Positions 28,586 through 38,722 of a stretch of DNA of 64,000 bases are shown here, one piece after another. Position 1 is the first letter of the stretch, and each line of letters starts with the position of its first letter. The notes below the pieces were generated by a model. It saw nothing but the letters and a program-made list of their open reading frames with translations, searched no databases and was not told the origin of the DNA. Origin of the DNA: Xanthobacter autotrophicus (lineage in GTDB: Bacteria; Pseudomonadota; Alphaproteobacteria; Rhizobiales; Xanthobacteraceae); the NCBI RefSeq assembly GCF_005871085.1, contig NZ_VAUP01000028.1, forward strand, positions 248,001 to 312,000. The letters are read 5' to 3'. A program made the translations under genes and the position numbers.

Positions 28586-28879
28586 ATGGCCGAAGCAGCG
28601 AAGGCAACAAGCGCCAAGTCGGGCCAGAGCACCGGACCGGCGGCGGGGGTGGACAAGCTCAGCTTCGAGCAGGCTTTGGCGGAGCTGGAGGCCATCGTCG
28701 GCAACCTTGAGCGGGGCAGCGTGCCGCTGGAGGAATCCATCGCCATGTATGAGCGGGGCGAGGCGCTGAAGATGCGCTGCGATACGCTGCTGAAGGCAGC
28801 GGAAGCCCGCGTCGAGACCATCACCCGCGACGCCGACGGCCGCCCCTCCGGCACCGCGCCGTTGGACGCGGACGGGTAG
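28586..28879 (+). CDS. xseB: Exodeoxyribonuclease VII small subunit
   Basis: A 97-residue helical protein with the family core [20 protein letters not shown] and [18 protein letters not shown]. XseB packs on the large subunit XseA to form the single-strand exonuclease VII. The ATG at 28586 follows GGAGG at a 5-base distance. A low-complexity N-terminal extension rich in Ala and Ser precedes the core. xseA is not in the window. In many alphaproteobacteria xseB lies close to dxs; here dxs is almost 5 kb downstream. Confidence 0.93.
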   Translation: MAEAAKATSAKSGQSTGPAAGVDKLSFEQALAELEAIVGNLERGSVPLEESIAMYERGEALKMRCDTLLKAAEARVETITRDADGRPSGTAPLDADG

Positions 28880-28990
28880 GGGCGTCCTTGTCCCGAAATG
28901 GAACGTCTGTTCGTCCGCCGCGCGCACGCAGGGCGAACAGGGCAGGACCGAATCGCTGCGGGCGCGATTTTCGCGCTCTGTTCCGCGCCC

Positions 28991-29581
28991 TCAATAGAGG
29001 CCGGGGATGACGCGCTTGGTGCGCTTCTCATAAGCCTCGTATTCGGCGCCGAAGGCTTCGCGCATCATCTTTTCCTCCCGCCCCACCCGGAAGAAGAACA
29101 GGGTGCCGAAGCCCACAAGCCCCGCCGGGCCGGCGATCAGGTTTGGCAAAAGCAGCGCCTGCGCCAGCGCCCACAGGAAGAAGGCGGAATACATGGGGTG
29201 GCGCACCCGCTCGTAGACGCCGGAGGTGATGAGCTTGTGCTTGTCCTTGATCTCCAGCGTCACCGACCAGTTGCGCCCGAGCTGGCGATGGGTGCGCCAG
29301 AACAGCCATAGCGCCGCGAGGAACACCAACACCCCCGCCACCACCTGCGCCACCGCCGGCACGTAGGAGGCGAAGCGCGGGAAGGAGGTGAGGGCGTAGA
29401 TGGCCGGCATTACCCCGAGCCCGAGGGTCGAGATGGTGAGCAGCGTCATGTCGCGGGCGGTGCGGTGGCGCGCGTCGGCCACCTGCTGGCGTCGCGCCTT
29501 GCGCTGGAAGGGGATGCGCAGCACGTACCAGGAGGCGACGCCGACCGCCCAGGCGATCTTGGCGAAGAGGACGAGGCTCAT
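28991..29581 (-). CDS. Isoprenylcysteine carboxyl methyltransferase (ICMT/PEMT)-family membrane protein
   Basis: A 196-residue membrane protein with four to five hydrophobic segments and the family core ITSGVYERVRHPMYSAFFLW followed by GREEKMMREAFGAEYEAYEK. Family members methylate lipid-linked or small hydrophobic substrates using S-adenosylmethionine at the membrane. Bacteria rarely have prenylated CAAX proteins, so the substrate is unknown. Its start codon directly abuts the stop of the upstream hydrolase gene, which suggests a two-gene operon. Confidence 0.82.
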   Translation of the reverse strand: MSLVLFAKIAWAVGVASWYVLRIPFQRKARRQQVADARHRTARDMTLLTISTLGLGVMPAIYALTSFPRFASYVPAVAQVVAGVLVFLAALWLFWRTHRQLGRNWSVTLEIKDKHKLITSGVYERVRHPMYSAFFLWALAQALLLPNLIAGPAGLVGFGTLFFFRVGREEKMMREAFGAEYEAYEKRTKRVIPGLY

Positions 29582-30901
29582 TCAGGGCTCGCTTGGTGAG
29601 GAAGGGGCATGGTCGGGAAGGGCCATCAGGCGCCCGCTCGCGTCGCGGACGGTCGGCAGGGGGGTGCCGTCGGGCGCCATATAGGCACAAAGGGCATGGA
29701 GGTGGGCGGCCAGCACGTCGAATGCGAACGGGCCGCATACATAGGCGTAGAAATCGTGCGGGGCGCGGATGTCGCTCGCCAGGAAGCACTGGCAGTGGCG
29801 CCGCATGACATCGAAGAAGAAGCGCCGGTAGGTGGCCGCCGAGACCATGTCGCGCACCGGCACATGCCGCAGCAGCGGGCGCTGCGCGAAATCCCCCACC
29901 GCCAGCTGCGGCTCGGCAAAGGTTGCGCGCTCGAGGGTCACCGGATTGAGCTTGTAGAAGGAGACGATGTCGTCCCGCGACTGCACCTCCACCCAGCCGA
30001 TCTGAGGGGCATCCGCCACCCGCCGCGCCGCCGCCCGGAGCCGCGCGCCGGCCGGATGCAGCGCGAACTTCGCCGTGGTGCTGCCGAGGGTGAGGATGCG
30101 CACGCGAACCTTTGTGCCGAACTCCGGGTCCTGATCGAGCGCTGCGGCCACCGCCGACACCGCATGCATGGCGCCCAGGCTGTGCCCGGCGATCACGATC
30201 TCGTCCACGCCGTCCCGCGCGGCATCCGCCGCCACGGCGCGCAGCCGCTCGGCGAAGGCCGCGACCCGCGCATCCACATCGGGATGGCGGCCATGGGCGA
30301 AATTCACGGAAAATTCCGCGAGGTCGAGGGATTGCCTCAGGCGAAAGCGCCGCCCCGGCCAACGCATCAGTAGCAGGCCGGTCGCGAGGGTGGTCACCAC
30401 CCCGCACAGCCCCGCCGCCACGGGGCCGAGATGAGGCGCCAACCCGTGCGCTGCCCCGAAGCCCACTGCCGCCGCCGCCGCCCAGAAGGCGAAAAGCAGC
30501 AGATAGGTGAACAGGAAGAAGAAGCCGTAACGCCGGCTGGTGCGGAAATAGGCGAAAAGCGTGCCGCTGGTCACCATGTCGATGATCGCGCGCACGGAAC
30601 CGCGCAGGTGGGAGCGCACCGGCCGCCCCATGTCGGCGCGGGCAAGGTCGTCCCAGGCCAGGATCTCGAAGGTGGTTGAGGTGTGCCAGCCCGGGCCCTC
30701 CGCCTCGGACTGCCAGAGCGCGCCGGTGGGTATCTGGACCAGGCCGGCGTCGCGGCAGCGTGTCGCCGCCCGCCAGACCGTGCCGAAACGCTTCAGCTCG
30801 CGCAGGAAGATGCGATGGTGGCCTTCCACCGTCATGGGATCGTACCCGGCCACGAAGAACACGTGGCGCCGGCCGACGCGCGTTGCTGGCACCTCCCGCA
30901 T
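29582..30901 (-). CDS. Membrane-associated alpha/beta-hydrolase-like protein
   Basis: A 439-residue protein (from the ATG at 30901; the frame stays open to 31030). The nucleophile elbow GHSLG is at 239-243 in DEIVIAGHSLGAMHAVS. An N-terminal VFFVAGYDPM strand resembles the first strand of lipase folds. Two membrane segments (126-150 and 157-180) interrupt the hydrolase core, so the enzyme is probably embedded in the inner membrane. Candidate acid and His residues lie in SRDDIVSFYK and in the His-rich C-terminal third, but I cannot assign them. The TGA abuts the ATG of the ICMT-like gene. I do not recognise a characterised family. Confidence 0.7.
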   Translation of the reverse strand: MREVPATRVGRRHVFFVAGYDPMTVEGHHRIFLRELKRFGTVWRAATRCRDAGLVQIPTGALWQSEAEGPGWHTSTTFEILAWDDLARADMGRPVRSHLRGSVRAIIDMVTSGTLFAYFRTSRRYGFFFLFTYLLLFAFWAAAAAVGFGAAHGLAPHLGPVAAGLCGVVTTLATGLLLMRWPGRRFRLRQSLDLAEFSVNFAHGRHPDVDARVAAFAERLRAVAADAARDGVDEIVIAGHSLGAMHAVSAVAAALDQDPEFGTKVRVRILTLGSTTAKFALHPAGARLRAAARRVADAPQIGWVEVQSRDDIVSFYKLNPVTLERATFAEPQLAVGDFAQRPLLRHVPVRDMVSAATYRRFFFDVMRRHCQCFLASDIRAPHDFYAYVCGPFAFDVLAAHLHALCAYMAPDGTPLPTVRDASGRLMALPDHAPSSPSEP

Positions 30902-31276
30902 GGGGGCGCCTTCTAGCGAAAACCCGCACGGATGGCCAGCGCCGCCCCTTTCGAGACGGTTTAGAACCCGTGCCGAGCCCATTTTGCCCCGAGGGCGGCT
31001 TGGGAAAGGATCGCGCCAGGGTTGAAGCAACCTATCCGTAAAGCGGCCGATAATCTCAAGAAAACACCGCTATTTTAAGTATATAGCGGCGAGATCGAGA
31101 CAGGTGGCTCGCTGCGCGGCAGAAGCTAAGGCGGGGCAGTACGAGAGCAAAAGGTTGCGTGATGGCATTTGCACACGTTCACAGAATACCATACTGGCCG
31201 GCAGTAGCGCTTTCAGCGCCAAGACCGTTTCGCGTTACTCGTGCAATCCCGTGATGTTCGCGTCGGACCTGCTGTC
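30902..31276. other. A/T-rich intergenic region with a palindrome
   Basis: This region separates the divergent hydrolase and glycosyltransferase genes and is markedly richer in A/T than its surroundings. CCGCTAT (31067-31073) and ATAGCGG (31083-31089) form a perfect inverted repeat around TTTAAGTAT. No gene is supported here; the glycosyltransferase start may lie as early as the GTG at 31241. Confidence 0.55.
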
Positions 31277-32491
31277 ATGAAGCTGCGTGATCTTCTTCGC
31301 GGAGGCAAACCCAGGAAGCCTCGAGTCGGCCCCCTGGGCGCGCCGGTGGCGCAGGTGTGGACCAGCCCCTCGAACACGCTTCGCGCTCTTGGCTCGTCCC
31401 CGTCCATTCTGGTGGTGAAGCTCGACCATATCGGCGATTTCGTCACCGCCCTGCCCGCCGTGAAGCGGTTGCGGGCGGCGTTCCCCACCTCGGCCGTCTC
31501 GCTTCTGTGTGCGCCGTTCGTGGCGGATCTGGCGCGCTCAACCGGCCTGTTCTCCGCGGTCTACAGCTTTGATTTCTTTGGCGCCCGCATGCAGGAGCCG
31601 CGCTTCGCCAATGCGGACGACGTCAGTGAGCTCAAAGCGTTGGGGCTGCCGGCCCACGACATCATCATCGACCTGAGGCAGGAAGACGAGGCGCGCGCCC
31701 TGCTCTGGGGCCTGGACGCCAAGGTCCGCGTCGGCTTCGCCGATCCGGTCAATCTCTACGCCCTCGACATCGCGCTACCGGAGCTGGAGCGCTGCATGCG
31801 CCGCAAGCCGTGGCCCGCGATGAGCCATTCCTCCACCCGGATGGTGCTGCTGGTGGAAGCGCTGGTGCATGCCCGTGACATGCGCGGGGAGACGGCGCGC
31901 TTCGCCAGCCGTCCCCATCCCGCCGGAGACCTGAGCGACTGCGTGATCCTCGCGCCGGGAACGCGTCTCGGCATCAAGGGGTGGACGGCGGAGGGCTGGG
32001 TCGGCCTTGCCGCGGCGATCGTCGAGCGCACGAGCCTTGATGTCGTCGTCATCGGCCGGGGCGAGGAGGCCGAGATGGCGGCGCGGATCGCCGCCGTACT
32101 GCCGCCGGACCGGCTGCGGGATCTCGTGGGCCAGGTTGACCTTGCCGACCTTCCGGGCGTGATGCAGTCCGCCGCCGCCTTTGTCGGCGTGGACACGGGC
32201 ACCACCCATCTTGCCGCCTCCATCGGCATGCCCACCGTCGCGCTGTTCTCCGGCTTTACCGACATCCGTGTCTGGGCGCCCATGGGGCCGGCCACGGTGG
32301 TCGTGCATGGGGGGGCCGGCTGCGCGCCCTGCACGTTGCCGTCAGAGACGCTGTGCCCCTACCAGCGCCGGTGCATGAGCGTGATCAACCCCGAAGCGGT
32401 GCTTTCCGCCATGTCCGGCGTCGCCGTCCATCCCGAGCTGAAGCGTCTGCGCGCCGCATTGCAGCCGGAGCTTGTGTTCGCGGCCTCCTGA
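31277..32491 (+). CDS. Glycosyltransferase family 9 (heptosyltransferase-like)
   Basis: A 404-residue protein from the ATG at 31277; a GTG at 31241 in frame is an alternative. The N-terminal domain begins ILVVKLDHIGDFVTALPAVKRL, the hallmark of lipopolysaccharide heptosyltransferases. The C-terminal nucleotide-sugar domain has VDTGTTHLAASIGMPTVALF. A cysteine cluster, CAPCTLPSETLCPYQRRC, follows and is typical of one GT9 subgroup. It probably adds a sugar to an envelope polysaccharide or lipid. The acceptor is not known. A GT2 gene follows on the same strand. Confidence 0.88.
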   Translation: MKLRDLLRGGKPRKPRVGPLGAPVAQVWTSPSNTLRALGSSPSILVVKLDHIGDFVTALPAVKRLRAAFPTSAVSLLCAPFVADLARSTGLFSAVYSFDFFGARMQEPRFANADDVSELKALGLPAHDIIIDLRQEDEARALLWGLDAKVRVGFADPVNLYALDIALPELERCMRRKPWPAMSHSSTRMVLLVEALVHARDMRGETARFASRPHPAGDLSDCVILAPGTRLGIKGWTAEGWVGLAAAIVERTSLDVVVIGRGEEAEMAARIAAVLPPDRLRDLVGQVDLADLPGVMQSAAAFVGVDTGTTHLAASIGMPTVALFSGFTDIRVWAPMGPATVVVHGGAGCAPCTLPSETLCPYQRRCMSVINPEAVLSAMSGVAVHPELKRLRAALQPELVFAAS

Positions 32492-32645
32492 AGGCAGGAA
32501 GACCGGGCGGGCCTTGAACCGCCCGTTCGCGTGATCGCCGTTCGCCGTGGCTCACGGCAATCATTCGAGAAACCTGTGTTGACGCGTTTTCGTCCCGCGA
32601 GCCGGTCTCCGCTTCGCTCGAAACCGCTCTGGTAGCGAGGGTCTC

Positions 32646-33530
32646 GTGTCCGCCGATCCGTCCACCGCTTCGCCTTTGTCCGCCGTGACCGTGGTGTTCG
32701 TCACCTACAACAGCGGGGCGGTGATCGGCCGGGCGGTGGCGAGCGTGCCGGCCGAGTGCCCGGTGGTGATCGTAGACAATGCAAGCCCCGATGGCGCCGC
32801 CTGGCGGGCCGGCCTGTCGCGATCGGTGGATTTTCTGGCCATGCCGGCCAATGCCGGCTTCGGTACCGCCTGCAATGCCGGCGCGCGGCGGGCGGCCACG
32901 CCCTACGTCCTGTTCCTCAATCCCGATGCGGTGCTGGATGGCGAGACCCTGCCGGCGCTGCTGGCCGCCACCGGCCGCTATGGCGATCCGGCCATCCTGA
33001 TGCCGGCCATCCTGGGGGAGAACGGCCGGCTGATGCGCAAGGAAGGCTCCATCCTGGAGAAGGTTCCCCGCCGCCTGCGCCTGTCGCCGGACGAGATCGC
33101 TGGGGATTACTGCACCCGCTTCGTCCACGGCGCCGCCTTCATGATGGCGCGGGAGGCCTTCTTTGCGCTGGGCGGCTTCGACGAGGCCATTTTCCTCTAT
33201 CACGAGGACGACGACCTCTCGCTGCGGGCCATCGCCCGGCACATTCCCATCATCGTGGTGACAGGGGCGCGGGTGACCCATGCGGGCGGGCGCTCCAGCG
33301 CGCCGTCGTTCGGCCAGACCTTCCGGGTCAACCGGGCCAAGATGCAGTCTGAGCGCTATGTGCTTGAGAAATATGGCTGCTCGCGCCCGACCTTGCCGCA
33401 GATCGCCAAGCTGGCCGGGGGCTGCGTGCTGGCGCTGGCGTGCCTTGATCTGCACCGCTTCGCCATCCGGAGCGGAAAAATGGCGGGATGTTTTGATGAC
33501 GTGCTCCAAACGCCATCCCCGCGCGTATGA
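32646..33530 (+). CDS. Glycosyltransferase family 2 (rhamnosyltransferase-like)
   Basis: A 294-residue GT-A fold enzyme starting at a GTG at 32646. The N-terminal VVFVTYNSG and VVIVDNASPDG segments bind the nucleotide. LFLNPDAVLDG supplies the DxD-type motif. GGFDEAIFLYHEDDDLSLR is the usual acceptor-side motif of rhamnosyltransferase-like proteins. No membrane segment is evident. It follows the GT9 gene by 154 bases; the gap contains a GGGCGG / CCGCCC hairpin without T-run. Together they suggest a small polysaccharide or glycolipid locus. Confidence 0.87.
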   Translation: MSADPSTASPLSAVTVVFVTYNSGAVIGRAVASVPAECPVVIVDNASPDGAAWRAGLSRSVDFLAMPANAGFGTACNAGARRAATPYVLFLNPDAVLDGETLPALLAATGRYGDPAILMPAILGENGRLMRKEGSILEKVPRRLRLSPDEIAGDYCTRFVHGAAFMMAREAFFALGGFDEAIFLYHEDDDLSLRAIARHIPIIVVTGARVTHAGGRSSAPSFGQTFRVNRAKMQSERYVLEKYGCSRPTLPQIAKLAGGCVLALACLDLHRFAIRSGKMAGCFDDVLQTPSPRV

Positions 33531-33664
33531 CTCCCTGGCAGACTTGCGCAGAGCCACGGGAGGCGGTCGCCTGGTGACACCCTCCCCATCGGCCTTGTCC
33601 GTTGCATGCCACCGCGCGCGTGTGTAAGGCTCATTTTCCCGGTTCGTTCCGGACGGAGTTGTCC

Positions 33665-35596
33665 GTGACTTTGCTGAAGACCCCGCTGCTCGATACCATC
33701 CACGATGCCGCCGACGTGCGGCGCCTGCCCCAGGACAGACTGGCCCAGCTCGCCGCCGAACTGCGCGCGGAGACCATCGATGCCGTCTCCGTGACCGGCG
33801 GGCATCTGGGCGCGGGCCTGGGCGTGGTCGAGCTTACGGTGGCCCTGCACCACGTGTTCAACACCCCCCACGATCGCCTGATCTGGGATGTCGGCCACCA
33901 GTGCTACCCCCACAAGATCCTCACCGGCCGGCGCGACCGCATCCGCACGCTGCGCCAGGGCGGCGGCCTCTCGGGCTTCACCCGCCGCTCGGAGAGCGAA
34001 TACGACCCCTTTGGCGCGGCGCACTCCTCTACCTCCATCTCTGCCGGCCTCGGCATGGCAGTGGCGCGCGATCTCTCTGGGGAAGAGCGCAACGTGGTGT
34101 GCGTGATCGGGGACGGCGCCATGTCGGCGGGCATGGCCTATGAGGCCATGAACAATGCCGGGGCCATGGATTCGCGCCTCATCGTCATCCTCAACGACAA
34201 CGACATGTCCATCGCCCCGCCCACGGGGGCCATGTCGGCCTATCTGGCGCGACTGATTTCGGGGCAGACCTACCGCTCGCTGCGGGAGATCGGCAAGCAG
34301 ATCGCCGGCCACCTGCCCAAGTTCGTGGAGCGCGGCGCGGCGCGGGCCGAGGAATTCGCCCGCGGCTTCTGGACCGGCGGCACCCTCTTCGAGGAGCTAG
34401 GCTTTTATTATGTGGGGCCCATCGACGGGCACAATCTGGACCACCTGCTGCCGGTGCTGAAGAACGTGCGGGACGCCAAGACCGGCCCCATCCTGGTCCA
34501 TGTGGTGACCCAGAAGGGCAAGGGCTACGCCCCCGCCGAGGCCAGCGCCGACAAGTACCACGGCGTGGTCAAGTTCGACGTGGTCACCGGCGCCCAGGTG
34601 AAGGCGAAGTCCAACGCCCCCTCCTATACCCGCGTGTTCGCCGAGAGCCTGATTTCGCAAGCGCGGCGCGACCCCAAGGTGGTCGCCATCACCGCCGCCA
34701 TGCCGTCGGGCACGGGGCTGGACCTGTTCGGCCAAGTCCATCCCGAGCGTACCTTCGACGTGGGCATCGCCGAGCAGCATGCGGTGACATTCGCCGCCGG
34801 GCTCGCGGCGGAAGGCTTCAAGCCGTTCTGCGCGCTCTATTCCACCTTCCTCCAGCGGGCCTATGACCAGGTGGTGCACGATGTGGCGCTGCAGGGCCTG
34901 CCCGTGCGCTTCGTCATCGACCGCGCCGGTCTCGTGGGGGCGGACGGGGCGACCCATGCGGGCGCCTTCGACATCGCCTTCCTCGCCTGCCTGCCGGGCA
35001 TGACCGTGATGGCCCCCGCCGACGAGGCGGAGCTGGTGCACATGATGGCCACCATGGTGGCCTTCGATGACGGCCCAAGCGCCGTGCGCTTCCCACGCGG
35101 CGAGGGCGTCGGCGTGGAGCGGCCCGAGCGCGGCGAGGTCCTGCCCATCGGCAAGGGCCGCATCGTGCACGGAACCGGGGAGGGTGATGTTGCCCTGCTT
35201 TCCCTCGGCACCCGCCTTGCCGCCTGCCTGGACGCCGCCGAGCGGCTGGAGGCGGCCGGCTTCACCGTCACCGTGGCCGACGCCCGCTTCGCCAAGCCCC
35301 TCGACCGGGAGCTGGTGCTGAAGCTCGCCGCCGGCCATGGCGCACTGATCACGGTGGAAGAGGGCTCGGTGGGCGGCTTCGGCAGCCACGTGCTCCAGCT
35401 GGTCACCGACGAGGGCCTGCTCGACCGTGGCACGGTGAAGGTGCGCGCCATGGTGCTGCCCGACATCTACATCGACCAGGAGAGCCAAGCCCGCCAGCTG
35501 GCCGCCGCCGGCCTCGACGCCGACGCCATCGTGGCCAAGGCGGAAGGGCTGCTGGGCAAGGCCAAGGCCGGCGTGAGCCTGCACAAGGCGGGGTGA
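33665..35596 (+). CDS. dxs: 1-deoxy-D-xylulose-5-phosphate synthase
   Basis: A 643-residue thiamine-diphosphate enzyme that condenses pyruvate and glyceraldehyde 3-phosphate in the MEP isoprenoid pathway. The N-terminal [17 protein letters not shown], the ThDP motif [18 protein letters not shown], the Glu activator region [15 protein letters not shown], and the C-terminal transketolase domain are all present. The GTG at 33665 is chosen: GGAG lies upstream, and homology begins [15 protein letters not shown] just after it. The frame is open upstream to a TTG at 33602, which I consider less likely. Confidence 0.96.
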   Translation: MTLLKTPLLDTIHDAADVRRLPQDRLAQLAAELRAETIDAVSVTGGHLGAGLGVVELTVALHHVFNTPHDRLIWDVGHQCYPHKILTGRRDRIRTLRQGGGLSGFTRRSESEYDPFGAAHSSTSISAGLGMAVARDLSGEERNVVCVIGDGAMSAGMAYEAMNNAGAMDSRLIVILNDNDMSIAPPTGAMSAYLARLISGQTYRSLREIGKQIAGHLPKFVERGAARAEEFARGFWTGGTLFEELGFYYVGPIDGHNLDHLLPVLKNVRDAKTGPILVHVVTQKGKGYAPAEASADKYHGVVKFDVVTGAQVKAKSNAPSYTRVFAESLISQARRDPKVVAITAAMPSGTGLDLFGQVHPERTFDVGIAEQHAVTFAAGLAAEGFKPFCALYSTFLQRAYDQVVHDVALQGLPVRFVIDRAGLVGADGATHAGAFDIAFLACLPGMTVMAPADEAELVHMMATMVAFDDGPSAVRFPRGEGVGVERPERGEVLPIGKGRIVHGTGEGDVALLSLGTRLAACLDAAERLEAAGFTVTVADARFAKPLDRELVLKLAAGHGALITVEEGSVGGFGSHVLQLVTDEGLLDRGTVKVRAMVLPDIYIDQESQARQLAAAGLDADAIVAKAEGLLGKAKAGVSLHKAG

Positions 35597-35606
35597 GGGG
35601 GCGCCG

Positions 35607-36506
35607 TCAGGGGTTGGAGGCGACCACAGCCACCACATTGCGCCGGTGCACCGCCTCATAGGGCTCGAAATACGTCACCGCCCCCGTCGCGAAGGCCGCC
35701 TTGGCGAAGGTCCGCAGGTCCAGCCCGGCCAGCTCCGGCTCGGCCTTCAGCCGCAGCAGCTGCTGCACATAGAGACGGGTGGCCGTTATCAGCGCCGGCC
35801 CGTAGCCGCCGCCGGCGATCACCTCCGGCGTGCCGTGGTTGGGCAGGATGCGCGTGGCGCCCAGTGCCGCGAGCCGCTCCAGCCCTTCGAGGTGGATGGC
35901 GAGGCGGTCGGGCTCGTCCACATAGGTGATGGGGTCTTCCAGGGTGTCGCCGGCGAGAAGCAACCCGTTCGGAAGCAGGGCGACCGTGCCGTCCCGGCTG
36001 TGGATATCCATGTGGAAAAGCATCACCGGAACCGAACCGATGTTCAGCTGAAGTCGCTGTTCAAACAGAAGGTTCGGCAGGATCAGCGGGCAGATGGGTG
36101 GGGCGCCCGCCTCCAGCCGCGCCCTGTGGACGGCGAGCAGGGCGGCGGTTTCCCGGTTGGCGATGATCTCGCAATCGGCGAATACCTCATTACCTGCCAC
36201 ATGGTCGTCGTGCCAATGGCTCAGCACCACCCGGATGCGCCGGGCGCCCCGCGTCTCCAGCGTTTCCCGAATGATGCGGGCATGGGCCAACGAGACGTGG
36301 GTGTCGTAGACCAGCGCCTCCTCGCCATCCAGCACCGCATAGGAGGCGATGCCGAGGGCATAGGCGCCATCGTCCAGCCAGTTCTCCTGGGCGCCGTGCA
36401 GGCGCACCCCCGGCACGCGCCCGTCGTAGAAGGCGAGCACGTGCGGGGCGGGCTCCAGTACCCGCAGGGTGGAGCCCAATGGCGCGAGCCCGGTGGCTGA
36501 ACTCAC
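35607..36506 (-). CDS. MBL-fold metallo-hydrolase coupled to the methylmalonyl-CoA mutase gene
   Basis: A 299-residue metallo-beta-lactamase-fold enzyme with the metal motif HWHDDH (H97, H99, D101, H102) and further ligands in GDTLEDP and NHGTPE. No signal peptide, so probably cytosolic. It starts at a GTG at 36506 that overlaps the stop of the large mutase subunit gene by four bases (GTGA), a strong sign of translational coupling. Related enzymes hydrolyse thioesters, lactones or phosphodiesters. A role in propionyl-CoA metabolism, for example thioester hydrolysis, is inferred from position only. Confidence 0.82.
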   Translation of the reverse strand: MSSATGLAPLGSTLRVLEPAPHVLAFYDGRVPGVRLHGAQENWLDDGAYALGIASYAVLDGEEALVYDTHVSLAHARIIRETLETRGARRIRVVLSHWHDDHVAGNEVFADCEIIANRETAALLAVHRARLEAGAPPICPLILPNLLFEQRLQLNIGSVPVMLFHMDIHSRDGTVALLPNGLLLAGDTLEDPITYVDEPDRLAIHLEGLERLAALGATRILPNHGTPEVIAGGGYGPALITATRLYVQQLLRLKAEPELAGLDLRTFAKAAFATGAVTYFEPYEAVHRRNVVAVVASNP

Positions 36507-38659
36507 TCCGCCGCTTCGAGCGTGTGCCCGAGCCGCTGGGACAGGGTGCCGAGCAGTTCCTTGGCCGCGTCGGCGATGACCGTGCCGGGGGGGAAGATGG
36601 CCTCGGCGCCGGCGGCCTTCAGGGCCTCATAGTCCTGCGGGGGCACCACGCCGCCCACCACCACCATGATGTCACCCCGGCCTTCCGCCTCCAGCGCCGC
36701 CTTCAGCGCCGGCACGAGCGTCAGGTGGCCGGCGGCCAGCGAGGAGATGCCCACCACGTGCACGTCGTTCTCCACCGCCTGCCGGGCGGCTTCCTCCGGG
36801 GTGGCGAAGAGGGGGCCGATGTCCACGTCGAAGCCGAGGTCGGCGAAGGCGGAGGCGATCACCTTCTGGCCGCGGTCGTGGCCGTCCTGGCCCACCTTGG
36901 CGACGAGGATGCGTGGCCGGCGGCCTTCCGCCTGCTCGAACGCTTCCACCAGCTTCTGCAGCTTGCCCACCTTGTCCGTCATGGCGGTCGCCTCGCGCTT
37001 GTAGACGCCGGAGATGGCGCGGATCTCGGCGCGATGGCGGCCGAACACCTTCTCCAGCGCGTCGGAAATCTCGCCCACCGTGGCCTTGGCCCGGGCCGCG
37101 TCAATGGCCAGCGCCAGGAGGTTGCCATTGCCCGCCGCGCCGTTGGTGAGGGCTTCGAGCTTGCCGTCCACCTCGGCCTGGCTTCGCTCGGCGCGCAGGC
37201 GCTTGAGCTTGTCGATCTGGGCGGCGCGCACGGTGGCGTTCTCCACCTTCAGTACGTCGATCATGCGGTCGCGCTCGGGCTTGAACTTGTTCACGCCCAC
37301 CACAGTCTGCGCCCCGCCGTCGATGCGGGCCTGGGTGGTGGCGGCCGCCTCCTCGATGCGCAGCTTGGGAATGCCGGCCTCGATGGCCTTGGCCATGCCG
37401 CCCAGCGCCTCCACCTCCTGGATGTGCGCCCACGCCTTGGCGGCGAGGTCGGCGGTGAGCTTCTCCACGAAATAGGACCCGCCCCACAGGTCGATCTGGC
37501 GAGTGGTGCCGCTCTCCTGCTGGAGCAGGATCTGGGTGTTGCGGGCGATGCGGGCAGAGAAGTCCGTGGGCAAAGCCAGCGCCTCATCCAGCGCATTGGT
37601 GTGCAGGGACTGGGTCTGGCCCTGAGTCGCGGCCATGGCCTCGATGGCGGTGCGCATGACGTTGTTGAACACGTCCTGCGCGGTCAGCGACCAGCCCGAG
37701 GTTTGCGAATGGGTGCGCAGGGGCAGGGACTTGGGGTTCTTTGCCCCAAGGTCGGTCATCAGCCGCGTCCACAGGAGGCGGGCGGCGCGCAGCTTGGCCA
37801 CCTCCATGAAGAAGTTCATGCCGATGGCCCAGAAGAACGACAGGCGCGGCGCGAACACGTCGATGGGCAGGCCCGCGGCGGCGCCGGCGCGGCCATATTC
37901 CACGCCATCCGCCAGCGTGTAGGCCAGCTCCAGGTCCTGCGTCGCGCCGGCTTCCTGCATGTGGTAGCCGGAGATGGAGATGGAGTTGAAGCGAGGCATT
38001 TCCTTCGACGTGAAGGCGAAGATGTCCGAGATAATGCGCATGGAAGGGGCGGGCGGATAGATATAGGTATTCCGCACCATGAATTCTTTGAGAATGTCGT
38101 TCTGGATGGTGCCGGAGAGCTTGGCCGACGCCACGCCCTGTTCTTCCGCCGCCACCACATAGAGCGCCAGAATGGGCAGAACCGCGCCATTCATGGTCAT
38201 GGACACGCTCATCTGGTCCAGCGGGATGCCGGAGAACAGGGTGCGCATGTCGTAGATGCTGTCGATGGCGACGCCGGCCATGCCCACGTCGCCGGCGACG
38301 CGCGGGTGGTCTGAGTCATAGCCGCGATGGGTGGCGAGGTCGAAGGCCACCGACAGGCCCTTCTGCCCGGCCGCGAGGTTGCGGCGGTAGAAGGCGTTGG
38401 AATCCTCCGCCGTGGAGAAGCCGGCATATTGCCGGATGGTCCAGGGCTGGGTGGCGTACATGGGGGCATAGGGCCCGCGCAGGAACGGCGCGATGCCGGG
38501 ATAGGTGTCGATGTAGTCGAGGCCCTCGATGTCCGCCGGGCCATAGAGCGGCTTCACCGGGATGCCCTCGGGCGTGGTCCAGGGGGCGGCGGCCGCGGAG
38601 GGGGCGCCCAGCTCCGGCGCGCGCCAATCGATGTCGGCGAAGTTGGGGATCCGGCTCAT
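36503..38659 (-). CDS. mcmA: Methylmalonyl-CoA mutase large (catalytic) subunit
   Basis: A 718-residue B12-dependent mutase converting (R)-methylmalonyl-CoA to succinyl-CoA. The TIM-barrel domain carries [20 protein letters not shown] and [10 protein letters not shown]. The C-terminal cobalamin domain has the base-off motif DGHDRG, with the lower-ligand His at about 594. The ATG at 38659 fits the family start and follows GAGGGA; the frame is open 11 codons further. The gene lies downstream of the small subunit gene with a small exported-protein gene between them. The chaperone meaB and the epimerase are not in this block. Confidence 0.96.
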   Translation of the reverse strand: MSRIPNFADIDWRAPELGAPSAAAAPWTTPEGIPVKPLYGPADIEGLDYIDTYPGIAPFLRGPYAPMYATQPWTIRQYAGFSTAEDSNAFYRRNLAAGQKGLSVAFDLATHRGYDSDHPRVAGDVGMAGVAIDSIYDMRTLFSGIPLDQMSVSMTMNGAVLPILALYVVAAEEQGVASAKLSGTIQNDILKEFMVRNTYIYPPAPSMRIISDIFAFTSKEMPRFNSISISGYHMQEAGATQDLELAYTLADGVEYGRAGAAAGLPIDVFAPRLSFFWAIGMNFFMEVAKLRAARLLWTRLMTDLGAKNPKSLPLRTHSQTSGWSLTAQDVFNNVMRTAIEAMAATQGQTQSLHTNALDEALALPTDFSARIARNTQILLQQESGTTRQIDLWGGSYFVEKLTADLAAKAWAHIQEVEALGGMAKAIEAGIPKLRIEEAAATTQARIDGGAQTVVGVNKFKPERDRMIDVLKVENATVRAAQIDKLKRLRAERSQAEVDGKLEALTNGAAGNGNLLALAIDAARAKATVGEISDALEKVFGRHRAEIRAISGVYKREATAMTDKVGKLQKLVEAFEQAEGRRPRILVAKVGQDGHDRGQKVIASAFADLGFDVDIGPLFATPEEAARQAVENDVHVVGISSLAAGHLTLVPALKAALEAEGRGDIMVVVGGVVPPQDYEALKAAGAEAIFPPGTVIADAAKELLGTLSQRLGHTLEAAE

Positions 38660-38722
38660 CTTCTGTTCCCTCGAAATCGGCCGCGGTGGCATTGGCGGGA
38701 CGTGACTTTGGCGGGTTCTGGC

